From positions 1-25,209 of the forward strand of contig JBKHBQ010000021.1 of assembly GCA_046542305.1 (NCBI GenBank): 25,209 nt of DNA, given 5' to 3'. The DNA is from JBKHBQ01 sp046542305. Lineage in GTDB: Bacteria; Bacteroidota; Bacteroidia; Bacteroidales; 4484-276. The notes beneath the pieces are model-generated. The model was not told the origin of the DNA. It did not search any database and saw nothing but the letters and a program-made list of their open reading frames with translations. The position numbers and the translations under genes are program-made. How positions within the stretch are numbered: the stretch's first letter is position 1; every line of letters begins with the position of its first letter. Below, one piece after another: positions 13,842 through 20,425 of this stretch.

Positions 13842-16800
13842 ATGAAGAGAATTTTCACCACAATCTGTGCAATCATGTTCTTTACGGCCTCTGCATTCAG
13901 CCAGCAGGAAGAGGCGCGCCTGATGCGATTTCCGGCCATTTACGGCGATCAGGTAGTATTTAGTTATGCCGGCGATTTATTCACCGTGGACAAATCCGGC
14001 GGCCTGGCCCGTCAGCTCACCAGCGCGGAAGGCGTTGAAATCTTCCCGCGATTCTCACCCGACGGCCAAACCATTGCCTTCACCGGACAGTACGACGGCA
14101 ACACCGAGGTATTCATTATCCCTGCCGAAGGCGGCGTCCCGGAGCGCATCACCTACACCGCCACGCTGTCACGCGACAACCTGTCGGATCGCATGGGCCC
14201 CAACAACATCGTGATGACCTGGAAGGACAACGAACATGTGGTGTACCGCTCACGCAAGAAATCATTCAACGATTTCCAGGGACAGTTGTTCCTGGCACCT
14301 GTCGATGGCGGCATTTCCACACAAATTCCGCTGCCCACCGGCGGTTTCTGCAGCTACTCGCCCGACGGCAAAAAACTGGCATTCAACCGCGTGTTCCGCG
14401 AATTCAGAACCTGGAAATACTACAGCGGCGGAATGGCCGACGATGTGTGGATTTATGATTTCGATACCAAAGAAACTGTGAATATCACCAATAATGACGC
14501 GCAGGATATTTTCCCGATGTGGCACGGCGACGTGGTTTATTTCCTCTCTGACCGCGACCGCACCATGAACCTGTTTTCGTACAACACCGCCACACAGGAA
14601 ACAAAAAAGCTGACCAATTACGATAATTTCGATATCAAATTCCCCTCGCTGGGCGACAATGCCATCATTTACGAAAACGGCGGATATCTTTATTATTTTG
14701 ATCTGGCAACACAAACTCCTACGAAAGTAGAAGTACAGATCATGAAGGATTTTGCCGCCAGCCGCCCGCAATGGAAAGATGCCTCCAAAAGCATCAATTC
14801 GGCCTATCCGTCACCCGACGGCAAACGCGTGGTTTTTGGCAGCCGTGGCGATGTGTTTTCGGTTCCGGCCAGCAGCGGCATTACAAAGAACCTCACCAAA
14901 ACCAGCGGCGTACACGAACGTAATCAGGACTGGTCGCCCGACGGCAGATGGATTGCTTACATCGGCGATGCCACCGGCGAAAATGAGATTTATATCATGA
15001 AACATGACGGATCGGAAGAACCCATCCAGCTTACCAAAAACACCGGCACCTATATTTTCGGATACGAATGGTCGCCCGACAGCAAAAAAATCGCCTGGTC
15101 GGATCAGGAAAAACGCCTGCAGTATATCGACATCGATTCGAAGAAAGTGACCGAGGTGGATCAGAGCAACTCGGGCGAACTGCGCAACTACGAATGGTCG
15201 CCCGACAGCAAATGGCTGGCCTACACCAAGCCCAGCTTCGAAGAAGTGACCCGCATCTACCTGTACAATCTCGAAAACAAAACCTCGAAACCCGCCACCG
15301 ACGAATGGTTCAATTCGAGCAATCCTGCTTTCAGTCCGGATGGCAAATACCTGTATTTCACCTCTTCGCGCACCTTCAACCCTATCTATAGCTGGACTGA
15401 GTGGAACCATGCCTACAACGACATGAACAAGCTGTACATGCTCACACTGGCCAAAGACGTGGAATCGCCCTTCGAACCTGAAAACGATACTGTGACCGTA
15501 AAGGAAGAAGACAGCGAAAAGAAGGAAGAGAAAAAAGAAGACAACGGCAAGGAGGAGAAAGCTGGCAAGGACATGAAAGTGGACTTCGACGGCATGTTCG
15601 GCCGCGTGATTGAGCTGCCGGGCGATGCCGGTTCGTACTGGAACATTACGGCCGTTGACGGAGGTGTGTATTACGCGCGCTACAAATCCGGCGACAATGG
15701 TTCCACATTCTGCTATTTCGATCTGAAAAGCAAGAAGGAAACCGAGCTGGGCAACAACATGGGATACACCATTGCGGCCGACGGCAAAAAGATGCTCGTA
15801 TCGTCCAATGGCAAATACGCTGTTATCGATCTCCCGAAAGGAAAAATTAAGATTGACGATTACATCGATGTTTCGAACATGAAAGTATGGGTGGAGCCTC
15901 AAAAGGAATGGCAGCAGATTTACGACGAATCCTGGCGTCAGATGCGGGATTTCTTCTACGATCCCGATATGCACGGGGTTGACTGGGATAGGATCCACAA
16001 AAAATACAACGAACTCATTCCCTGGGTCAACAGCCGCCACGACCTGAACTACCTGATCGGTGAAATGATCGGCGAACTCAACGTGGGCCATGCCTACGTG
16101 AACGGCGGTGACCTGCCTGAACCCGACCGCATCAAAACCGGATTGCTGGGCGCCGAACTGAGCCGCGACAATTCAGGCTATTACCGCATCGACAGGATCC
16201 TGCCCGGCCAGAACTGGAACAAGCCCGTGCGCTCGCCGCTTACCGAAATCGGTGTGGACGTCAGCGAAGGCGATTACATTATTGCCGTAAACGGCGAACC
16301 GGTGGATGAAATGGAAAACATCTATCATGCACTCGCCGGCCAGGCCGGCAAACTGGTGGAACTTACCCTGAGCAGTTCAGCCTCTGACAAGGATACACAC
16401 GATGTGATCGTAAAACCCATCGACGACGAAAGCGAGCTCTACTACTACCAGTGGGTTCAGGACAACATCCGCAAGGTAAGCGAAGCCACCGACGGGCAGG
16501 TGGGTTACATCCACATCCCCGACATGGGTCCGCGCGGCCTGAACGAATTCGTGAAATACTTCTATCCGCAGATACGCAAAAAGGCGCTGATTATCGACGA
16601 CCGCGGCAACGGCGGCGGCAATGTATCGCCGATGATCATCGAACGGCTGCGCCGCGAGCTTTCGCTGATGGGCCAGGGCCGCAATGTGGGCGGCGATCCG
16701 CAACCCGGTGCCATGATGATTGGCCCCATGGTTTGCCTGATCAACGAATATTCGGCTTCCGACGGCGACCTGTTCCCTTACCAGTTTAAAAAGCACAACC

Positions 16801-17102
16801 TGGGTAAACTTATCGGTACGCGCACCTGGGGCGGCGTAGTCGGCATCAGGGGCAGCCTGCCCTTTATCGACGGCGGCGACCTGCGCAAGCCTGAATACGC
16901 CCACTACAACGCCGAAGGCACCGACTGGATCATCGAAGGCTACGGCGTGGAACCCGACATTGAAGTGCGCAACGACCCCGCACTCGAATACCAGGGCATC
17001 GACGAGCAGCTCAACAAAGCCATCGAAGTGATCCTGGAGGAACTGAAAGAGAACCCGGGCGAATATCCCGATGTTCCGCCGTTCCCGGATAAATCCAGAT
17101 AA
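13842..17102 (+). CDS. tricorn protease homologue, S41 family peptidase
   Basis: 1086 residues with a signal peptide (MKRIFTTICAIMFFTASAFS), hence periplasmic or exported. Residues ~25-690 are two WD40/PD40-type beta-propellers with recurrent FSPDGQ, YSPDGK, WSPDSK and FSPDGKYLY motifs. A charged linker rich in Lys/Glu lies at ~548-578. The core domain follows (DESWRQMRDFFYDPDMHGVDW) with His750 in NVGHAY, a PDZ domain at ~768-848 (GDYIIAVNGEPV), then the S41 catalytic domain with DDRGNGGGN, Ser973-Asp974 in EYSASDGD, and Glu1032 in IIEGYG. These correspond by position to tricorn His746, Ser965-Asp966 and Glu1023. It should degrade oligopeptides. The residue before the active His is Gly749, where archaeal tricorn has Ser745. 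A strong terminator follows at 17124-17155. Confidence 0.95.
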   Translation: MKRIFTTICAIMFFTASAFSQQEEARLMRFPAIYGDQVVFSYAGDLFTVDKSGGLARQLTSAEGVEIFPRFSPDGQTIAFTGQYDGNTEVFIIPAEGGVPERITYTATLSRDNLSDRMGPNNIVMTWKDNEHVVYRSRKKSFNDFQGQLFLAPVDGGISTQIPLPTGGFCSYSPDGKKLAFNRVFREFRTWKYYSGGMADDVWIYDFDTKETVNITNNDAQDIFPMWHGDVVYFLSDRDRTMNLFSYNTATQETKKLTNYDNFDIKFPSLGDNAIIYENGGYLYYFDLATQTPTKVEVQIMKDFAASRPQWKDASKSINSAYPSPDGKRVVFGSRGDVFSVPASSGITKNLTKTSGVHERNQDWSPDGRWIAYIGDATGENEIYIMKHDGSEEPIQLTKNTGTYIFGYEWSPDSKKIAWSDQEKRLQYIDIDSKKVTEVDQSNSGELRNYEWSPDSKWLAYTKPSFEEVTRIYLYNLENKTSKPATDEWFNSSNPAFSPDGKYLYFTSSRTFNPIYSWTEWNHAYNDMNKLYMLTLAKDVESPFEPENDTVTVKEEDSEKKEEKKEDNGKEEKAGKDMKVDFDGMFGRVIELPGDAGSYWNITAVDGGVYYARYKSGDNGSTFCYFDLKSKKETELGNNMGYTIAADGKKMLVSSNGKYAVIDLPKGKIKIDDYIDVSNMKVWVEPQKEWQQIYDESWRQMRDFFYDPDMHGVDWDRIHKKYNELIPWVNSRHDLNYLIGEMIGELNVGHAYVNGGDLPEPDRIKTGLLGAELSRDNSGYYRIDRILPGQNWNKPVRSPLTEIGVDVSEGDYIIAVNGEPVDEMENIYHALAGQAGKLVELTLSSSASDKDTHDVIVKPIDDESELYYYQWVQDNIRKVSEATDGQVGYIHIPDMGPRGLNEFVKYFYPQIRKKALIIDDRGNGGGNVSPMIIERLRRELSLMGQGRNVGGDPQPGAMMIGPMVCLINEYSASDGDLFPYQFKKHNLGKLIGTRTWGGVVGIRGSLPFIDGGDLRKPEYAHYNAEGTDWIIEGYGVEPDIEVRNDPALEYQGIDEQLNKAIEVILEELKENPGEYPDVPPFPDKSR
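15063..15212 (+). repeat. exact 24-bp direct repeat in propeller blades of the tricorn homologue
   Basis: The same 24 bases occur at 15063-15086 and 15189-15212, 126 bp (42 codons) apart, both encoding YEWSPDSK in successive propeller blades. A related copy (TGGTCGCCCGACGGCAG) lies at 14931-14947. Identity at the nucleotide level beyond the protein motif suggests recent blade duplication or gene conversion. Confidence 0.8.
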
Positions 17103-17123
17103 GAAGTAGCTTTATATCTTATA

Positions 17124-17155
17124 GAAAGAGGTTCCTTCGGGAGCCTCTTTTTTTT
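17124..17155 (+). terminator. rho-independent terminator of the tricorn homologue gene
   Basis: GAGGTTCC (17128-17135), UUCG tetraloop (17136-17139) and GGAGCCTC (17140-17147) form an 8-bp stem with one G-U pair, extended by A-T pairs with the upstream A-run. A run of eight T follows at 17148-17155. It starts 22 bp after the stop codon. This is a textbook intrinsic terminator. Confidence 0.93.
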
Positions 17156-17162
17156 GGCAGGC

Positions 17163-17247
17163 GGGATTCAATCCCCGGCCAGCGGAAGGGGATGTATCCC
17201 TTTTTCTTCCCGGTTCGTCGGGGTTTGCGTCCCTTCGGCTCAAACCC
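17163..17247. repeat. dispersed-repeat region A (shares segments with 18822-18863)
   Basis: It contains GGGATTCAATCC (17163-17174) and GTTCGTCGGGGTTTGCGT (17213-17230). Both reappear, in the opposite order, at 18852-18863 and 18822-18839 (one mismatch in the 18-mer). Internal hairpins are GGGAT/ATCCC around 17190 with a following T-run, and GGGTTTG (17221-17227) with CAAACCC (17241-17247). No coding potential is apparent. It looks like a palindromic intergenic repeat family typical of Bacteroidota genomes. Confidence 0.65.
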
Positions 17248-17299
17248 TTTGCCATCGCTTTGTGCTTTTGCAATGGTCGCTATGAAACCAAAAATCAGC

Positions 17300-17307
17300 T
17301 ATTTTTG
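17300..17307 (+). promoter_or_regulatory. candidate -7 element of the AraC-type regulator gene
   Basis: TATTTTTG matches TAnnTTTG and lies 36 bp before the ATG at 17344. The following GCAGCG is shared with the VOC-gene element at 18201. It supports the start at 17344, because an earlier in-frame ATG (17260) would lie upstream of the promoter. Confidence 0.5.
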
Positions 17308-17343
17308 CAGCGAATCCGAAACAGCAGCTTATCTCCGGAATCG

Positions 17344-18159
17344 ATGAAATACCAATACATCCATCCTTCTCCCGATCTGGCACGGTTTATCCGGTATTAC
17401 TGGATGATGGAGATCGACAGCGCTAATTTCACCCCCGAAAAGCAGCGGGTATTTTCGTATGCCTGCCCCGAGCTGACGTTTTATTACCGCGATGCGTTCA
17501 GCCTGATCAACCGCAATGAAACCCGGGAAGCCCAGGCTCCGGCGGTGCTGAGCGGACAAAAAACCACCTTCACCGACCTGATCCCCACCGGGCATGTGGG
17601 CATCCTTTCGGTGGTGTTCAGGCCGCAGGCGGTGAGGCTGTTCTTCAGCATTCCTTCGAACCACCTGACCGACCTGCAGGTGCCGCTCACCGATATCGAT
17701 GCCGGAGCCGGCGATCTGACCGAAGAAATAGCCCTGTTGCGCAGCACCGACGCCCGCATAATGCTGATCGAAAACTACCTGAGGCAGAGGATATGCGAAA
17801 ACCTGGTTTATGATTTCAGGCGGATCGGTGCGGGCATCGCGTTGGCGGATCAAAGTTTAGCGATGGTCACGGTGGACCAGATGGCCGGAAAGGCCTGTCT
17901 CAGTCCGCGGCAGTTCGAGCGCCGCTTCCTGGAGTTTACCGGCCTGACGCCGAAGAAATTCCTCCGGGCCGTCCGTTTTCAAAACAGCCTGTACCAAAAA
18001 CAGCTTGACCCCTCGCTGAACCTCACCCAACTGGCGCATGCCGCAGGATATTATGACCAGCCGCATTTTACCAACGAATTCAAAGCCTTTACGGGAATGC
18101 ACCCGCGGCAGTACTTTTCGGCCAACGAAGCCTGGTCGGATTATTTTTCGCTGCACTAA
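17344..18159 (+). CDS. AraC family transcriptional regulator
   Basis: 271 residues from the ATG at 17344; the frame continues 28 codons upstream, but that part is unlike a protein and precedes the -7 element. The N-terminal ~165 residues (YQYIHPSPDLARFIRYYWMME, PELTFYYRD, VLSGQKTTFTDLIPTGHVGILSVVFRPQAVRLFF) fit the ligand/oligomerisation domain that Bacteroidota AraC proteins share (DUF6597-like). Residues ~172-262 are the double HTH, with VDQMAGKACLSPRQFERRFLEFTGLTPKKFLR and LTQLAHAAGYYDQPHFTNEFKAFTGMHPRQYF. The second HTH and the GMHPRQYF ending are canonical. It probably activates nearby genes, and the VOC gene 83 bp downstream is the obvious candidate. The ligand is unknown. Confidence 0.92.
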   Translation: MKYQYIHPSPDLARFIRYYWMMEIDSANFTPEKQRVFSYACPELTFYYRDAFSLINRNETREAQAPAVLSGQKTTFTDLIPTGHVGILSVVFRPQAVRLFFSIPSNHLTDLQVPLTDIDAGAGDLTEEIALLRSTDARIMLIENYLRQRICENLVYDFRRIGAGIALADQSLAMVTVDQMAGKACLSPRQFERRFLEFTGLTPKKFLRAVRFQNSLYQKQLDPSLNLTQLAHAAGYYDQPHFTNEFKAFTGMHPRQYFSANEAWSDYFSLH

Positions 18160-18200
18160 GGATGACGGATTTTTCCAAGTTTCAGGACCATGCGCCGATG

Positions 18201-18208
18201 TAGTTTTG
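18201..18208 (+). promoter_or_regulatory. candidate -7 element of the VOC gene
   Basis: TAGTTTTG matches TAnnTTTG, 34 bp before the ATG at 18243, with TTTC 17 nt upstream as a poor -33. It shares TTTTGCAGCG with the AraC promoter region (17303-17312). This implies the VOC gene can be transcribed on its own. Confidence 0.45.
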
Positions 18209-18242
18209 CAGCGCAAATCAACTCAATAAAAAAACAAAATCT

Positions 18243-18614
18243 ATGGAAACATTCATCAATTGGTTTGAAATTCCTGCCGGCGACTTCAGCAGGGCGGTAA
18301 AATTCTACGGCGATGTGTTCGGCATCCAATTCGAAACCATCGACAGCGGCGGCGAGCAAATGGCTTTCTTCCCCGAAATGCGCAATGGCGTGCGCGGCGC
18401 GATCAGCCGGGCCAAAAACTTCAACCCGTCGGCCGACGGCACGCTTATCAATTTCCACGGCGGGAACGACCTGAACGACATCCTGGAAAAGGTGGAAAAA
18501 GCCGGCGGAAAAACCCTGATCCCCAAAACTGCCATCGAAGGGGAAGGCCACGGCTACTTTGCCACCTTTCTCGACAGCGAAGGAAACCGCATTGGGGTGA
18601 ATTCGCAAAATTAG
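18243..18614 (+). CDS. VOC (glyoxalase/bleomycin-resistance fold) family protein
   Basis: 123 residues, one complete VOC unit of two beta-alpha-beta-beta-beta modules: INWFEIPAGDFSRAVKFYGDVFGIQFE at the start, LINFHGGNDLNDILEKVEKAGGKTLIPKTAI in the second half, and HGYFATFLDSEGNRIGVNSQN at the end. The pattern 'FEIPxxDFxRAxxFY' and the C-terminal DSEGNRIG are characteristic of a large uncharacterised cytosolic VOC subgroup. Metal-ligand positions (Glu and His) are only partly recognisable, so lyase, dioxygenase or binding functions stay open. It lies 83 bp after the AraC gene, which may regulate it. Confidence 0.88.
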   Translation: METFINWFEIPAGDFSRAVKFYGDVFGIQFETIDSGGEQMAFFPEMRNGVRGAISRAKNFNPSADGTLINFHGGNDLNDILEKVEKAGGKTLIPKTAIEGEGHGYFATFLDSEGNRIGVNSQN

Positions 18615-18644
18615 GCTTTAGACTGATTAATTCATGAAATGAAA

Positions 18645-18720
18645 CAACTTAGTGAAGCTTGGGGTCTTTTTGCCTTCGTGGCTCTCATTCCTTAGGCCTC
18701 AAAAACCCCACGACACAAAG
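18645..18720. repeat. decayed dispersed repeat with inverted ends
   Basis: AACTTAGTGAAGCTTGGGG at the left, TTTTTGCCTTCGTGGCT near 18668-18684, and CCACGACACAAAG at 18708-18720 form an imperfect inverted pair (CGTGG / CCACG). Phrases such as 'CTTAGTGAA...CTTCGTGGCT' recur between genes in many Bacteroidota genomes; here they appear degraded. The assignment rests on memory of that pattern, not on a search. Confidence 0.4.
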
Positions 18721-18751
18721 AACTCACAAGGTTTTGAATTAAACAGGTTAG

Positions 18752-18789
18752 AAACCCCGGGGTGTGGCGCAATGTTTCCCCGGGGTTTT
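18752..18789 (+). terminator. G+C-rich hairpin with short T-tract, probable terminator
   Basis: AAACCCCGGGG (18752-18762) and CCCCGGGGTTT (18778-18788) are perfectly complementary over 11 bp, with a 15-nt loop and then T. It lies 137 bp after the VOC stop. It could end the AraC-VOC transcripts, or it could be part of the surrounding repeat family; the T-run is only four. Confidence 0.55.
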
Positions 18790-18821
18790 CATTCATTCAG
18801 AAATGGAACGCCATCTCCTCC

Positions 18822-18863
18822 GTTCGTCGGGGCTTGCGTTCCGAGGCGAGAGGGATTCAATCC
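18822..18863. repeat. dispersed-repeat region B (shares segments with 17163-17230)
   Basis: GTTCGTCGGGGCTTGCGT (18822-18839) and GGGATTCAATCC (18852-18863) repeat the two segments of region A in swapped order, 17 of 18 and 12 of 12 bases identical. Together with the hairpin at 18752 and the degenerate repeat at 18645, they fill the 383-bp gap 18615-18997, which holds no credible gene (a 95-codon plus frame, 18652-18939, is an artefact of the repeats). Confidence 0.65.
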
Positions 18864-18931
18864 ACAACCTAAGAATGGAATGGCGCTCTTTTACTTACCC
18901 TGGAGATTAAAAACCAAATTCATCAAAAAAA

Positions 18932-18985
18932 ATCGGTAGTTTTGCTTACCAATTTCGCCAAAAATCAGTAATTTTGTTTACCGAT
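18932..18985 (+). promoter_or_regulatory. two tandem 22-bp interrupted palindromes enclosing -7 elements, before the AAA ATPase gene
   Basis: Unit 1 at 18932-18953 and unit 2 at 18964-18985 are 32 bp apart and share 18 of 22 bases. Each is an interrupted palindrome of type ATCRGTA-N8-TACCRAT, and each contains a -7 match (TAGTTTTG 18937-18944; TAATTTTG 18969-18976). Unit 2 ends 12 bp before the ATG at 18998. A spacing of three helical turns puts both sites on one DNA face, which suggests a cooperative operator or a duplicated promoter. Confidence 0.6.
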
Positions 18986-18997
18986 AGTGTTTAAAAT

Positions 18998-20302
18998 ATG
19001 AATACCATAGAAGTTGTAAAGGAAATTCTTTTGGACAATCAGGATGCAACACTATTTTGCGGCAGCCCAAGGCATGTTGATTTGCAAAATATAAAAGGGA
19101 AAGCGTCTATATGTATAGGCGTTCGGAGGTGCGGAAAATCCACTTTGTTAAACCAAAAGATTGAAGTCATCAAAAAAAATAATCCAAAAGAAAATATCCT
19201 CTTCTTGAACTTTTTTGATGACAGATTAATGGAACTCCGTAATGGCAATCTGCAGTTGGCACTGGACGCATATTATGCTTTATTTCCTGAAAAAAAAGGT
19301 GAAAGATTGTTTTGTTTTTTCGACGAATTACAAGAATGCAGGAACTGGGAGCCTTTTATCGACAGGATATTGAGAACAGAAAATGTAGAAGTTTATATCA
19401 CTGGTTCATCCGCAAAACTCCTTTCGAAAGAAATTGCAACACAAATGCGTGGTAGGGCGATAACTGTTGAACTTTATCCCTTTTCATTTAAGGAATATCT
19501 GAACTTTCATTCAATTGAGTATGATAAATTGACATCGAAAACCCGTTACAATCTGGAATACTGGTGGGATAAATATTTTGAAACTGGGGGGTTTCCAGAA
19601 GTGGGAAATCAGGAGGAGAAAAACCGAATAAAAATTCACCAGGAGTACTTTAAAACAATCTTGCATCGCGATATCATCCAACGCTTTGATTCATTACATC
19701 CAAAAGCAACTATTCAATTGGCATACAGAATGCTAAATTCCGTTTCTTCGTTAACAACTCTCAACAGATCTACGGAGTATCTTAAATCAGTGGGTTTCAA
19801 AGTAAGCAAAGAATTTGTTTCCAACTGCATAGATTGGTTTGAGGATACATTTTTCCTTTTCATGGTTAAGAAACACGACAAATCGTTTGCAAAACAAAAT
19901 GTAAACGCCAAAAAGGTTTATTGCATTGATCATTCACTGGTTAACTCGGTAAGCCCGATGATTGCGGAAAAGAAAGGGTATTTATTCGAAAATATGGTGT
20001 TTGTGCACTTGAGACGAAAAACGGATGAAATCTATTATTATAGAACCCGGCAGGGGAATGAAGTGGATTTTTATTGGTTGGATCATAAAAAAAATCCACA
20101 TCTTGTTCAGGTTGCATGGGATCTGAATGATGAAAATACAAAGAACCGAGAATTAAGATCAATGAACCAGGCTATGGAAGAAACAGGGTTGAATTCTGCA
20201 ACCCTGGTTACAAAAAACCAATCCGAAACAATTAAAAGCAATAATAAGGCAATTCATGTTATGCCGGCATGGAGGTATTTTTTATCATTGGAGGATGAAT
20301 AA
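18998..20302 (+). CDS. AAA_14 / DUF4143 ATP-binding protein
   Basis: 434 residues of the family with an AAA ATPase and a C-terminal PD-(D/E)XK-like DUF4143 domain. Walker A is GVRRCGKST (Lys47), Walker B is LFCFFDELQ (Asp109-Glu110), the sensor region is VYITGSSAKLLSKEIATQMRGR, followed by LYPFSFKEYL. The DUF4143 part begins about HRDIIQRF (~residue 225) and ends with YYYRTRQGNEVDFYWL (EVDFYW is the nuclease-fold-like core). These proteins are abundant, often multicopy, and of unknown role in Bacteroidota and archaea. The codon and base composition is clearly more A+T-rich than every neighbour, the gene is flanked by repeats, and it carries its own palindromic promoter. These are signs of acquisition. 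Length is normal and the gene appears intact. Confidence 0.93.
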   Translation: MNTIEVVKEILLDNQDATLFCGSPRHVDLQNIKGKASICIGVRRCGKSTLLNQKIEVIKKNNPKENILFLNFFDDRLMELRNGNLQLALDAYYALFPEKKGERLFCFFDELQECRNWEPFIDRILRTENVEVYITGSSAKLLSKEIATQMRGRAITVELYPFSFKEYLNFHSIEYDKLTSKTRYNLEYWWDKYFETGGFPEVGNQEEKNRIKIHQEYFKTILHRDIIQRFDSLHPKATIQLAYRMLNSVSSLTTLNRSTEYLKSVGFKVSKEFVSNCIDWFEDTFFLFMVKKHDKSFAKQNVNAKKVYCIDHSLVNSVSPMIAEKKGYLFENMVFVHLRRKTDEIYYYRTRQGNEVDFYWLDHKKNPHLVQVAWDLNDENTKNRELRSMNQAMEETGLNSATLVTKNQSETIKSNNKAIHVMPAWRYFLSLEDE

Positions 20303-20425
20303 GACCGATCAAGAATAAATAAAAGCCTCAGGTAACTGATTAGGACTCCATATGAAAATCTATTCGCTATTTAAAGATCGACATTGAATATCTTTACTCT
20401 TCCTGTTGAAAGGTTGTCCCGATCA
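20303..20425. other. convergent gap without recognisable terminator
   Basis: The 123-bp stretch between the AAA ATPase stop and the GH57 stop is A+T-rich. I see no stable hairpin with T-run in either direction and no small gene. Confidence 0.5.

Noticed and set aside
14811..16091. 426-codon minus-strand open frame inside the tricorn homologue
   Set aside because: It is a shadow of the strong codon bias of the plus-strand gene; its translation is rich in V/F/H/A with no domain, while the plus frame has full S41/propeller motifs.
18652..18939. 95-codon plus-strand frame in the repeat-rich gap
   Set aside because: It runs through the terminator-like hairpin and dispersed repeats; the translation is Pro/Arg/Gly-rich without a domain and is probably a repeat artefact.
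17156..18997. CRISPR array or insertion sequence
   Set aside because: The repeats are few, irregularly spaced and reordered, with no regular spacers and no transposase frame.
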